Shown piece by piece: positions 1 through 8,210 of a stretch of 64,000 bases of DNA. The DNA is from JAKRSE01 sp943369295 (GTDB lineage Bacteria; Armatimonadota; Fimbriimonadia; Fimbriimonadales; Fimbriimonadaceae), in contig CALRMU020000002.1 in the NCBI GenBank assembly GCA_943369295.1, forward strand, positions 248,001 to 312,000. The letters run 5' to 3'. Within the stretch, counting starts at the first letter, position 1. Every line of letters starts with the position of its first letter. The translations under genes were made by a program, and so were the position numbers. Below the pieces are notes generated by a model. It was not told the DNA's origin. It ran no database searches and saw nothing but the letters and a program-made list of their open reading frames with translations.

Positions 1-1368
1 GACACTCGTGTCAGCTCTACGACCAACTCTGTTTCAAACACCTTCCTGAGGGACGGCGCCTATGTCACCGACCCCGTGGTCAAAGATTCCAACGCGACCT
101 ACACTCCGGGGCTTTATGAGCGCAGGGCAGGCTCAACCAGGCAGCTTCACCACAACCTTAAGAACGTCGAACTTCAGACGACCCTGACTCCGGCAGTCTC
201 GGCTTCAAGAACCTACGATGCCTTCGGCAATGTCCTGTCCTCGACTGGCACCCACCGCGGCCCCTTCGGCTACGGTGGCGGATTCGGCTACCAGGAAGAC
301 GCGACGGGTCTGAAGCTTCTTGGGCACAGGCTTTACGATTCTTCGACTGGAAGGTTCCTGACCAGGGATCCGATTAAAGATGGAAGGAACTGGTATGTCT
401 ATTGTGGGAATGATCCTGTCAGTGGAGTCGATCCTACTGGCCTCTGGGTGGAGACGGCTTTCGATGTTGCGATGCTGGCCGTCGGCATTGCTGACTTTGT
501 GGCTGAGCCAAACATCTGGACTGGGATTGGGGTGGTCATTGATGTCGCGGCCGTCATCTTCCCTGTCCCCAATATTGCAGCGGTCCGGCACCTCGACGAC
601 GCTGTGGATGCTGGACGAGGCATCGGCCGAGGAATTCGGGGAGGAGCAGACGCTTGTTTTGCCGCCGGCACACCAATTCTGCTTGCAGATGGGACTACCA
701 AACCTATTGAGACCATTGAGGTCGGCGATCTGGTCTATTCGCGCGGTCAAGATGCTGATGAATCTGAGAGCTTAGTCGTCTCTGAAGTTACAGAGACATT
801 TGTTAGGCAGACAAGCGGCACGCTACTGCTCAAGCTTGAAGATGGGCAGACTCTTGAGACCACTTCCGAACACCCGTTCTATGTCAAAGGCTTGGGCTTT
901 GTCCCTGCTGGAGAACTCAAATCCGGGTTTGAGATTGCTGAGCAAAATGAGGAATACACAACTGTCCTGGGGGCCGTCCATTTAGAACCGTCCAAGCTGG
1001 TTTACAACATTGAAGTCAAGGGAACTCACACCTACTTTGTTAAGTCCGGCGATGACTTCCTTTGGGTGCATAATTTATGCGTTCCTCCAGGTCCGGGACT
1101 GTATGTTGGAACTGGAAAAGGTGGTAAACCTTATGTTGGCCAGTCAGGTGATTTTCCAGGTAGGGTCCATACTGGACATAAAACACTTGACACAACAAAG
1201 GATGTTCAATTTATGCCTCTTCCTGGAACAACTCAAAGAGAGAGAGAGATAGCAGAGACCCAATATCTTCTAGACAATTTTGGAAATTTGGATCTAGTTG
1301 ACAATGTCAGGTGGCCAGTTGACCCTAAGTATTGGGGAGAATATGGCATTATCGATAGAAGGAGGTGA
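1..1368 (+). CDS. RHS-family polymorphic toxin, C-terminal part (Hint + GIY-YIG-like tip); 5' end outside window
   Basis: The reading frame is open from base 1, so the window opens inside a longer RHS protein. Order: end of the RHS shell with the core motif GRFLTRDPI and the NDPVSGVDPTGLW linker (to about base 450); a hydrophobic stretch; a pretoxin Hint (intein-like) domain from CFAAGTPI (655) to VHN-LC (about 1080); then a tip of about 95 residues. The tip has the GIY-YIG pattern: GLYVGTG, then KPYVGQSGDFPGRVHTGH, then a downstream E. In this family the Hint domain releases the tip, which would act as a DNase in a rival cell. The stop overlaps the next start (GTGA), as in toxin-immunity pairs. 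Nuclease specificity is inferred. Confidence 0.85.
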   Translation, partial: DTRVSSTTNSVSNTFLRDGAYVTDPVVKDSNATYTPGLYERRAGSTRQLHHNLKNVELQTTLTPAVSASRTYDAFGNVLSSTGTHRGPFGYGGGFGYQEDATGLKLLGHRLYDSSTGRFLTRDPIKDGRNWYVYCGNDPVSGVDPTGLWVETAFDVAMLAVGIADFVAEPNIWTGIGVVIDVAAVIFPVPNIAAVRHLDDAVDAGRGIGRGIRGGADACFAAGTPILLADGTTKPIETIEVGDLVYSRGQDADESESLVVSEVTETFVRQTSGTLLLKLEDGQTLETTSEHPFYVKGLGFVPAGELKSGFEIAEQNEEYTTVLGAVHLEPSKLVYNIEVKGTHTYFVKSGDDFLWVHNLCVPPGPGLYVGTGKGGKPYVGQSGDFPGRVHTGHKTLDTTKDVQFMPLPGTTQREREIAETQYLLDNFGNLDLVDNVRWPVDPKYWGEYGIIDRRR

Positions 1369-2243
1369 TAAGAATTTCTGAATTATTTCGAACAAGGCCG
1401 TTCAAAGATGGGATCGAAGTCATTCTAAATCAAGACTGGAATGAGAAAATCAAAGCGTCCCTAGAAGGTCGCAAAATTCTGAGGCTTGCAGTTTGGGATC
1501 GTGTTTCGAATGTTGAGTTTGTGAGTGAGTTGACAGCAATTGAGTCGCTTGTGATAAGGTATGTCAAGCTGGATTTAACTCCTCTCTATCATCTTCAAGG
1601 ACTTAGGCACATTAGTGCTTGGTCAGAAAAAGGGCCCAAATTAATGTTTAGCAAATTTGAGAAACTTAAAGAGTGCGATGTTGAATACACGAACAAAATG
1701 GAAGATTTGGTTCACGCAAATGGATTAACACGGCTATATGTTGGGAACCTAGCTAAGAAGCTTGCTGGAGGTCTTTCTAACCTCCAGGAGCTTCGTAGGC
1801 TAACTATTCTTGGATGTGCGACGGATAGCCTCGAATCATTGGGAGAGTTAAATAATCTTCATTTTCTGCGAATCGCTAGGATGCATAAACTGCAGGGCTA
1901 TGAGTTTCTCTCTTCTCTTCAAAACCTAAGAGTACTTCAAATTCAGTCGTGCGCAGATATGATTAGTTTGGAGATGCTTGATGGGCTTGAAAAATTAGAA
2001 TACCTCTTTCTGTCTGGTGTTGGTGAACTATCAAGCCTTGAGCCATTGAAAGGGCTTAAGAATCTTCGCGCCTTGGTGATTAGTGGAAATCGTACCAAAG
2101 TGAAGGACTTGAAATTGGACTGCTTTCAGACATTCCCGAATCTGTGTCGACTTTACATTGAAGGTGCGCGAAAGCCAGTCTGGACTTCTTCAGAAGACAA
2201 TCTTTCATGGAACGAAATGTTTCATGAATATAGTCAGTTTTAA
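1365..2243 (+). CDS. Leucine-rich-repeat protein, putative immunity protein for the RHS GIY-YIG toxin
   Basis: 292 residues starting at GTG, overlapping the toxin stop by 4 bp. No signal peptide or membrane segment. From about residue 50 the sequence is a run of irregular LRRs with L-x-x-L-x-x-L spacing (for example LRRLTILGC, LRVLQIQSC, LEYLFLSG, LRALVISGN). Its place directly behind a toxin tip implies the cognate immunity protein, which would bind the nuclease in the cytoplasm. The base composition is AT-richer than the RHS shell, as expected for a tip/immunity cassette exchanged as a unit. A strong AGGAGG lies directly against the GTG, closer than usual, so the exact start is uncertain. 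Immunity function is inferred from position only. Confidence 0.65.
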   Translation: MIRISELFRTRPFKDGIEVILNQDWNEKIKASLEGRKILRLAVWDRVSNVEFVSELTAIESLVIRYVKLDLTPLYHLQGLRHISAWSEKGPKLMFSKFEKLKECDVEYTNKMEDLVHANGLTRLYVGNLAKKLAGGLSNLQELRRLTILGCATDSLESLGELNNLHFLRIARMHKLQGYEFLSSLQNLRVLQIQSCADMISLEMLDGLEKLEYLFLSGVGELSSLEPLKGLKNLRALVISGNRTKVKDLKLDCFQTFPNLCRLYIEGARKPVWTSSEDNLSWNEMFHEYSQF

Positions 2244-2270
2244 AGCACTTAGCTGATTTTTAATGAGATG

Positions 2271-2727
2271 GCCCTTACGTTGCCTGGGGCAGAACGATCA
2301 CAGTCACTCATCCAGATTCAAGCGCGGCAGACGTCACTTACCACAACGAAGGGCAGGTCATTACTTCTGAAAATGTAGAAGGCCGGGTCCGCAACTGGAC
2401 TTATGACGATGTCGGCCGCCAGGCCAGCTTCACCACAACCTCAAGAACGTTGAAGTCCAGACGACCCTGACTCCGGCAGTCTCGGCTTCAAGAACCTACG
2501 ATGCCTTCGGCAACGTTCTTTCTTCCACTGGCACCCACCGCGGCCCCTTCGGCAACGGAGGCGGCTTCGGCTACCAGGAAGACGCGACGGGTCTGAAGCT
2601 CCTTGGGCACAGGCTTTACGATTCTTCCACTGGCAGGTTCCTGACCAGAGATCCGATTAAGGATGGCAGGAACTGGTACACCTATTGTGAGAATGATCCT
2701 GTTCGGTATTCTGACCCATCTGGTCTT
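2271..2727 (+). pseudogene. Displaced RHS core fragment, frameshifted
   Basis: Second copy of RHS shell DNA. From about 2273 one frame reads RHS repeat sequence (TYHNEGQVITSENVEGRVRN, then TYDDVGRQASFTTT) and stops at 2468-2470. The conserved core (RTYDAFGNVLSSTGTHRGPF to LTRDPIKDGRNWY) lies in the next frame, open only after the TGA at 2404. At the junction, about 2415-2435, this copy has one C more than the copy at 150. No start codon serves the core frame until ATG 2728. It therefore looks like a non-expressed tip cassette that could be recombined onto the main RHS gene through the near-identical core DNA. Confidence 0.7.
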
Positions 2728-3195
2728 ATGCGACAGGTCGATGCGGCGATTGATAGAATTTTAGGTGCACCTGGGCGAATAGGAGCTACGGTAGATCGTA
2801 TAGGCAAGGAAATTGATAAATGGTGGAACGGAGTACCGGAGACTGATCCAGAAGGGTACCCCGTCGTAGTTGGCGGAGTTGGAACGTGGAACACTATTGC
2901 TCCTAGGGGATTTGCCATAACGCCGAATGGCAAAGTCCACATAAAGCCGGAGGATCGTGATTTGTACATGGGAGATTCAGACAGTAGCAGGAAATGGCGA
3001 TATCATGAACATGCTCATATTGATCAGCGAGAGAATATGGGAACGGGTGTCCCAGATGGCCTGAAAACGATCTGGTTTGTGATGGGCATCGTTGCTGAAT
3101 ACATCACCGAAGGTGGACATAGCGGTGCAGGATTGGAGCAAGATGCAGATCGCGTAGCGCAAAACAAGCTACACTGGAGGAGCTTGGCCCAATGA
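2728..3195 (+). CDS. RHS tip domain with HExxH metallopeptidase-like motif (displaced toxin cassette)
   Basis: In frame with the RHS core just upstream; ATG 2728 is merely the first available start after the RDPIKDGRNWY...NDPVRYSDPSGL boundary. The 155 residues contain YHEHAHIDQRE (HExxH) near residue 93 and LEQDADRVAQ about 45 residues later, which resembles the glutamate/AD motif of gluzincin-like DUF4157 peptidases. There is no Hint domain, unlike the first copy. Its stop overlaps the next ATG (ATGA), the usual toxin-immunity layout. It may be silent unless recombined onto a complete RHS gene. A peptidase activity is inferred from the motif. Confidence 0.6.
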   Translation: MRQVDAAIDRILGAPGRIGATVDRIGKEIDKWWNGVPETDPEGYPVVVGGVGTWNTIAPRGFAITPNGKVHIKPEDRDLYMGDSDSSRKWRYHEHAHIDQRENMGTGVPDGLKTIWFVMGIVAEYITEGGHSGAGLEQDADRVAQNKLHWRSLAQ

Positions 3196-3512
3196 GACAA
3201 TTTTTAAAGTTTTTGTATCTGTTAATGGCCATTGCCTTTCTCCACTCTATCTCTGGCTGTTCCGGATTCTTGGAGGTCTTTCTTTACAATCGGACCAATG
3301 AACCAGTAACGGTTGAGTTTTTAACAATGGAGTGCAAGGTGACGGTACCTGCCAACTCAGAAGTCAATACTGGATGCAAGCACTTTACCGAGAATATTGG
3401 TCTTCGCTACAGGCCAGAAAATGGGTCAACATGGGTTGAGAAAAATTGGCGATACAAGGAGCTTTCGAGGCACGCACTTAGGCATTCAAGATTCAATCTC
3501 GAACTTCCTTAA
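3192..3512 (+). CDS. Small lipoprotein, putative immunity protein for the metallopeptidase-like tip
   Basis: 106 residues overlapping the preceding stop by ATGA. The N-terminus is a lipoprotein signal: MRQFLKFLYLLMAIAFLHSI followed by the lipobox SGC, so it should be anchored in a membrane facing the periplasm. The mature part (VFLYNRTNEPVTVEFLTMEC...) looks like a small beta-rich domain with four cysteines. Tight coupling to a toxin-tip domain suggests immunity against an exported peptidase toxin. I do not recognise a named family. Confidence 0.55.
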   Translation: MRQFLKFLYLLMAIAFLHSISGCSGFLEVFLYNRTNEPVTVEFLTMECKVTVPANSEVNTGCKHFTENIGLRYRPENGSTWVEKNWRYKELSRHALRHSRFNLELP

Positions 3513-3552
3513 CGATACGGCAGTCGTCCCCCTGTAATTAAAGGACCTGATT

Positions 3553-4332
3553 TTGAGTAGGGTTGACCCTATAAATCAGATCCGATGGGTGTTTTGGGGC
3601 GCAGGGATGATCGCATCAAAAAGGTTAACCAACTTGGTGGTTGACATGGATTTCATGCTTCAGGTTTCAAGAAGCTCGAATCCAGAAGTACGCTCGCGAG
3701 TCTCTCGGGTGTGCTCAGGTAACGTCCTGTCAGTTTGTCGAAGTTGGATCAATGATCCAGATCCTTGGGTTAGGGTCAATATTGCTTGGGCCTTACGGAA
3801 AATGGACCGGCCATCTTTGAAGGAGCAGCTCGTAAGAGAGAGGCATCCCTATGTTAAGAAGAGAATCATTACTGCAAGGTGGAGGGGAATAAAGGTAATA
3901 TCCCGTTTTAGATTTATTGAGCCAATCTACCAGTCCAACACCTACAACGGGCTGGACACTCGTGTCAGCTCGACGACAAATTCTGTCTCAAACACCTTCC
4001 TCAGGGACGGCGCCTATGTCACGGATCCAGTCGTCAAGGATTCCAACGCGACCTACACTCCCGGGCTTTATGAAAGAAGAGCAGGATCTACCAGACAGCT
4101 TCACCACAACCTCAAGAACGTCGAACTTCAAACGACCGTAACTCCTGCGGTCTCGGCATCAAGGACTTACGACGCCTTCGGCAATGTCCTCTCCTCCACC
4201 GGCACCCACCGTGGCCCCTTCGGCTACGGAGGAGGCTTCGGCTACCAGGAAGACGCAACGGGGCTGAAGCTTCTCGGGCATCGGCCCTATGATTCTTCCA
4301 CTGGCAGGTTCCTGACCAGGGATCCGATATAA
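3553..4332 (+). CDS. Chimera of HEAT-like repeats with a truncated RHS core
   Basis: 259 residues from a TTG start with no clear ribosome site. Residues 1-125 carry HEAT-like helical repeats (SNPEVRSRVSRV, NDPDPWVRVNIAWALRKMD, RHPYVKKRIITARW). At SNTYNGLDTRVSST it changes abruptly into RHS shell sequence that matches base 1 onward almost word for word. It ends with a stop immediately after GRFLTRDPI, the last conserved residues of the RHS core, so no tip is attached. The most likely history is recombination between an older HEAT-type immunity gene and a passing RHS copy. Expression and function are unknown. Confidence 0.55.
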   Translation: MSRVDPINQIRWVFWGAGMIASKRLTNLVVDMDFMLQVSRSSNPEVRSRVSRVCSGNVLSVCRSWINDPDPWVRVNIAWALRKMDRPSLKEQLVRERHPYVKKRIITARWRGIKVISRFRFIEPIYQSNTYNGLDTRVSSTTNSVSNTFLRDGAYVTDPVVKDSNATYTPGLYERRAGSTRQLHHNLKNVELQTTVTPAVSASRTYDAFGNVLSSTGTHRGPFGYGGGFGYQEDATGLKLLGHRPYDSSTGRFLTRDPI

Positions 4333-4548
4333 ATGTGAGAGATGAAGAGTCCAGGCCTTGGCTCTCAGTTAAAAGCAGCATTCAAAAGTCAGAACGATTT
4401 AAAGAAAAAACCTGCCAAATAAACGCCAGCCTAAAGGGGGGGAAGTCTTAACCTCGGTGCTGAACACGGTGGGAAGAAAGGCAGGATTTGTTTCCTGAAA
4501 CTGCTGTTCCGGCACCCATAGCCCTCTTTAAGGGTTGATAAGGGAAGG

Positions 4549-5370
4549 ATGAAGTCTGCCGCCGTACCTGCCCGGTCCGCCTTTTGGGCAGAGTTCGGCT
4601 GGTTTGCGCTTAAGCAGGTTCAGGCTTCTGCCTTCCCCCTTTCTATCTTTGCCCTGCTGGCGGCATGGCAGTTTGCCTTGCAGCCCCTGGGGGTGCCGAT
4701 AGCCCGCTACGACTTTTTGCTGGTCGGCTGCTTGGCCATGCAGGCGTGGCTGGTGTACGCGGGGTGGGAGACCTTGGATGAGCTTAAGGTCATAAGCGTT
4801 TTTCACCTGGTCGGGTTATGCCTCGAGGTTTACAAGGTCCACCACGGGTCGTGGTTTTATCCCGAACCGGCTTGGGTCAAGGTCGGGGATGTTCCTCTTT
4901 ACAGTGGGTTTATGTATGCCTCGGTGGCCAGCTACGTGACCCAGGCGTGGCGTCGGTTTGACCTGCAGATGGAGCGCTGGCCCAGCCTCCCCATGACCCT
5001 CGCCTCCTGCGCCCTCATCTACGCCAATTTCTTTCTTAACCGGGTCATTGGCGACTTCCGCTGGTGGATCGCAGCCTTTGTTGGTCTCATCTTCTGGCGA
5101 ACGACAGTGAAGTTCACCTGCGGGGAGGGGCGCTATTCCATGCCGATGCTGGTGGCCTTTGTGCTGATCGGGTTCTTTATTTGGGTGGCAGAGAACATCA
5201 GCACCGCCTTGGGGGCGTGGCAGTATCCGAATCAGGTTTCCGCTTGGCAGATGGTGAGTTTGAATAAGTTTTCTAGCTGGACTCTGCTGGCTATACTTTC
5301 TGTGACCCTGATTGTGTGGCTCAAGGCGTTTAAGGCTGGTCGGGGAGTCGATTTGGATAAGGCAGGATGA
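4549..5370 (+). CDS. DUF817 family integral membrane protein (YoaT-like)
   Basis: 273 residues with seven to eight hydrophobic helices and family-like motifs such as WLVYAGWETLDELK, LCLEVYKVHHGSW, YSGFMYASVASY and VAENISTALGAWQYP. These match the DUF817 family, which includes Bacillus YoaT; its biochemical role is not established. ATG 4549 is preceded by AAGGGAAGG, one of the clearer ribosome sites in the window. The stop overlaps the next ATG (ATGA), so the next gene is probably co-translated. The 216 bases upstream contain possible pairing (CCTGCC near 4410 with GGCAGG near 4478) but match no riboswitch that I know. Confidence 0.8.
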   Translation: MKSAAVPARSAFWAEFGWFALKQVQASAFPLSIFALLAAWQFALQPLGVPIARYDFLLVGCLAMQAWLVYAGWETLDELKVISVFHLVGLCLEVYKVHHGSWFYPEPAWVKVGDVPLYSGFMYASVASYVTQAWRRFDLQMERWPSLPMTLASCALIYANFFLNRVIGDFRWWIAAFVGLIFWRTTVKFTCGEGRYSMPMLVAFVLIGFFIWVAENISTALGAWQYPNQVSAWQMVSLNKFSSWTLLAILSVTLIVWLKAFKAGRGVDLDKAG

Positions 5371-5966
5371 AGTCACTGGCGACGATGGTCACTGAGTTTG
5401 AGCAAGCCTTTCGCCACTTAGAGGTTCCTGACCTTTCTGGAGACGGCTTGTCGTGCTTGGAAGAGTGGGGCAGTTGGATTCCTTCGCTGATTGTCAAAGG
5501 TGATGAGGATTGGGCGCTGAATCAGGTTGAGTCTAAACATTGGTCAGATTTTTCAGTAGACGATTTGCCCATTTTTTTCGATATTCTGCCAGTCAGGGCA
5601 ATTGAGTACTACCTGCAAAGCTGCGTAATTCTGCCTTTTCGCTCTGGGGGTGAGCCAATTGATCCTTGTTCTTTAAGAATGGCGGATCGATGCACAATAT
5701 TTTGTAGGTTCTCTCCGTGGACTTACTTCGTCGAATTTGTTGAAGATCCTGACCGGACCGGTTTTGAAATGAACGGGGCTAGAATGTTCTGGCTCTGTAA
5801 GAGAATGAACCCAGATCAGCGGGCAGCTGTCGTCGAGTATCTTCGCTGGTTTGCGGAAAATAGTCCTGAGGAAGAAGTGAGAGAGGCCTGTCGGTTCTCG
5901 CTCTGTAAATTCTGGCACCCCGTGATTGAATTCCTGGTTGAGCAAGAAGGGTCTGATAAACTGTAA
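5367..5966 (+). CDS. Hypothetical cytoplasmic protein
   Basis: 199 residues, coupled by ATGA overlap to the DUF817 gene. No signal peptide, membrane helix or known motif. It is acidic at the N-terminus (SGDGLSCLEEWGSW) with a tryptophan- and aromatic-rich middle (FFDILPVRAIEYYLQSC, CRFSPWTYFVEF). The C-terminal half resembles the helical end of DUF6714-type proteins (MNPDQRAAVVEYLRWFAEN), but I would not assign it. Overlap with the membrane protein suggests a shared transcript rather than a shared function. Confidence 0.6.
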   Translation: MKSLATMVTEFEQAFRHLEVPDLSGDGLSCLEEWGSWIPSLIVKGDEDWALNQVESKHWSDFSVDDLPIFFDILPVRAIEYYLQSCVILPFRSGGEPIDPCSLRMADRCTIFCRFSPWTYFVEFVEDPDRTGFEMNGARMFWLCKRMNPDQRAAVVEYLRWFAENSPEEEVREACRFSLCKFWHPVIEFLVEQEGSDKL

Positions 5967-6011
5967 CGACTGACTTGAAGATTTACATGAGATGTTGGAC
6001 AAAAGGCGAGA

Positions 6012-6263
6012 ATGCGTTCGGTGAGCGGACGTAGTATGTGGAAAGATCCTTCTGTTAAGCTCATTGTGGCTGTTGTGGCTGTCTTTTGCCTAACAGCTTT
6101 TGGATACTTTGTATGGCCCACTCCCTGGGTTTATTCGTCTGAACTCCATTATGAAAAAGGGATCGAAGAACCGACCAAGATTGAGACAAGATTCAGTCGG
6201 TTCAACCGTCAGAAGCAGACCAAGATTGGGGGCGACTGGGAGGACGGGTCTATAGCCTTTTGA
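6012..6263 (+). CDS. Small single-pass membrane protein
   Basis: 83 residues (ATG 6012, or ATG 6036 giving MWKDPSVKL...). One hydrophobic helix at about residues 17-36 (LIVAVVAVFCLTAFGYFVW), then a short external domain ending RFSRFNRQKQTKIGGDWEDG. The closing pattern (R-F/N-R-x-x-x ... WEDG) is typical of short complete bacterial proteins, so I read this as a full gene and not a fragment of the next one. Function unknown. Confidence 0.5.
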   Translation: MRSVSGRSMWKDPSVKLIVAVVAVFCLTAFGYFVWPTPWVYSSELHYEKGIEEPTKIETRFSRFNRQKQTKIGGDWEDGSIAF

Positions 6264-6291
6264 TGACTTCTTTGAAAGTGAGTTGGACGAA

Positions 6292-6930
6292 ATGATAGCA
6301 GCCGTCTTGATCGTAAACATGCTGTTGGAAAGCCCAAATGACGGTCCGGTGACCGCAAGCAGCGGTCCGTATCGCGTGATGCGAAACTTAGTGGACAGGG
6401 GAGAATTTTTAGGTCAAGAAGAGCTGTTTCTGGCCACAATTGAGAATGGAAAGACGAAGAAACTGCTGACCCTTGCCCATCGGTGGGAGCAGCATCGGTC
6501 TGACCGATTGAACAAGATTGGAAACTACTTAATCGCAGAGCTCAATTTGGGTGCGGATGTTCGCTTCACATCAATCATCAAGCTTGAAGGCAACAAGGCC
6601 AGCTTCGTTCCTTTGTTCAATGACGCGAACCTGCGTCACACGGCGGGGACAGCTGTTGTCAAGATCGGCGACGCCTTCGTGGGCTGTGTTTGGGTCTCAC
6701 CAGATTTTCGCCCGAAAAATGGGGGCCATTATATGTTTATGGTGCGGAAGAATGGAGTGGTTTGGGGACAGCTCCCGGAAAATGAAGGTGGCTATAGCTG
6801 CGCTCCTGGAAAGAAGAAGGGCACATTTAAGCTGACCTTTCATGGGTCTCGTAAGGCGAAAACTCGAAGCTATCGGTGGCCGCCGGCATTGGTGAGTGGC
6901 AAATGGAAACTGGCTTCTGCGCAAGGGTAA
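6292..6930 (+). CDS. Hypothetical, possibly exported protein
   Basis: I start at ATG 6292 because it opens with a short hydrophobic stretch (MIAAVLIVNMLLESP) that could be a signal peptide; a TTG at 6283 is also in frame. About 212 residues. The body is mostly predicted beta (GPYRVMRNLVDRGEFLGQEE, VRFTSIIKLEGNKASFVPLF, HTAGTAVVKIGDAFVGCVWV) and ends in a basic tail. No catalytic motif seen and no family recognised. It follows the small membrane gene by 19-28 bases on the same strand. Confidence 0.5.
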   Translation: MIAAVLIVNMLLESPNDGPVTASSGPYRVMRNLVDRGEFLGQEELFLATIENGKTKKLLTLAHRWEQHRSDRLNKIGNYLIAELNLGADVRFTSIIKLEGNKASFVPLFNDANLRHTAGTAVVKIGDAFVGCVWVSPDFRPKNGGHYMFMVRKNGVVWGQLPENEGGYSCAPGKKKGTFKLTFHGSRKAKTRSYRWPPALVSGKWKLASAQG

Positions 6931-7034
6931 GTGCCTAACTAGCACTCCATTACAACTGGAAAAGTGAACGTAAGGGCCTTCCTGCAGGGCGGAATCATCC
7001 GCCCCACCCCATAACAGGGTACGTTGGACAACCT

Positions 7035-8210
7035 ATGACCCCCGCCTTCACAGTCCGCCTTGCGGCAGGAAAAGATAAGAAGGTGCGCACCTTCTACCCC
7101 TGGATTCTGCGAGATGATATTCAGGATGTTAAGGGCGAGGGCGAGTCTGGCCTCTGCCGGGTTGTTTCCATTGACGGAAAGTTCATCGGTCTTGGCACCT
7201 ATCACAGCGAAGCCCGCATCGCCGCTCGCATTTTGAGCCGAGTGGATGTGCCGCTGGACCAGACGTTCTTTGTCGAAAAGTTTAAAAGGTGTCTGGCCAA
7301 GCGAGATGGCATTTTGGAACCCGGCGGAGGCTGCCGAGTGGTTTATGCCGAAGCCGACGATGTTCCGGGACTGCTGGTAGACCTTTACGATGGCCATGCG
7401 GTGGTGCAGGTAAGAACGGCTGGGTTGGAAATGCTTAAGCCAGCCTGGCTTCCGGCACTGCAGCAGGTGTTTAGCACCAAGTCAATCTTCGAGCGCAGCG
7501 ATATGTCAGGCCGAGCGGACGAGGGTCTGGAGCCTGTGAAGCAGGTTTTGGCCGGATCCCCCCCGAACGAAGTTTGGTTTGAAGAAAACGGCCTTAAGGT
7601 TGTTGCTCTGATTAAGCATGGTCTGAAAACTGGCTATTACCTAGACCAGCGAGACGCCAGATCGATGATGCGCGCGTGGGTGGCTCCGGGCGAGAAGGTT
7701 TTGGACTGCTTCTGCTACACAGGCGGGTTTGCCATGGCCGCCGCTGCCGAAGGCGCCCAGGTACGGGCAGTTGACGTTAACCCCTTGGCGCTGGAAGCTG
7801 CCGATAAGGCCGCCAAGCTGAACGGCCTAGATATTGACTTTGTTGAAGCCAACGTTTTTGATTACGTTGGTGATGGCGCCGAAGGCGGAGGCCCCTATGA
7901 CTGGATCATTTTGGATCCCCCCGCGATTAGCAAAACTAAGGAAGCCAGAGACAGCCTTAAGTGGGGTCTGCATAAGCTGGTGACGGCTGCAATTCCTCTG
8001 CTGCGCCCCCACGGCCACTTGGTGGTTTTTGCCTGCACCTTCCAGATGGGCCAGCGCGAACTGATGGAAGTCTGCCGCCTAGCTGCCGCCGAGTGCAACG
8101 TTAAGCTGAACCTCGAACAGGTCACTCATCAGCCCTTGGATCACCCTATTCCCTTGCATTTCCCCGAGGCTCATTACCTTAAGGGTCTTTGGCTGCGTAA
8201 AGACGACTAG
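7035..8210 (+). CDS. rlmI: Class I SAM-dependent 23S rRNA (cytosine-5) methyltransferase, RlmI type
   Basis: 391 residues, the normal length for the RlmI/YccW family, which methylates C1962 of 23S rRNA using S-adenosylmethionine. N-terminal PUA-like region (residues 1-80, HSEARIAARILSR), then YAEADDVPGLLVDLYDG, then GYYLDQRDARSMM and the Rossmann methyltransferase with motif I LDCFCYTGGFA, motif II AVDVNP and motif IV ILDPPA. The region of the catalytic cysteine reads VFACTFQ. It ends LHFPEAHYLKGLWL, typical of the family. A GC hairpin without a T-run lies upstream (6987-7004). Confidence 0.9.
   Translation: MTPAFTVRLAAGKDKKVRTFYPWILRDDIQDVKGEGESGLCRVVSIDGKFIGLGTYHSEARIAARILSRVDVPLDQTFFVEKFKRCLAKRDGILEPGGGCRVVYAEADDVPGLLVDLYDGHAVVQVRTAGLEMLKPAWLPALQQVFSTKSIFERSDMSGRADEGLEPVKQVLAGSPPNEVWFEENGLKVVALIKHGLKTGYYLDQRDARSMMRAWVAPGEKVLDCFCYTGGFAMAAAAEGAQVRAVDVNPLALEAADKAAKLNGLDIDFVEANVFDYVGDGAEGGGPYDWIILDPPAISKTKEARDSLKWGLHKLVTAAIPLLRPHGHLVVFACTFQMGQRELMEVCRLAAAECNVKLNLEQVTHQPLDHPIPLHFPEAHYLKGLWLRKDD

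Noticed and set aside
205..750. Several 100-180 codon frames antisense or out of frame in the RHS gene
   Set aside because: Shadows of the RHS coding frame, without start signals or domain-like sequence.
4333..4548. Possible riboswitch before the DUF817 gene
   Set aside because: Some pairing is possible (CCTGCC with GGCAGG) but no conserved core of a riboswitch class that I know is visible. A covariance-model search would decide.
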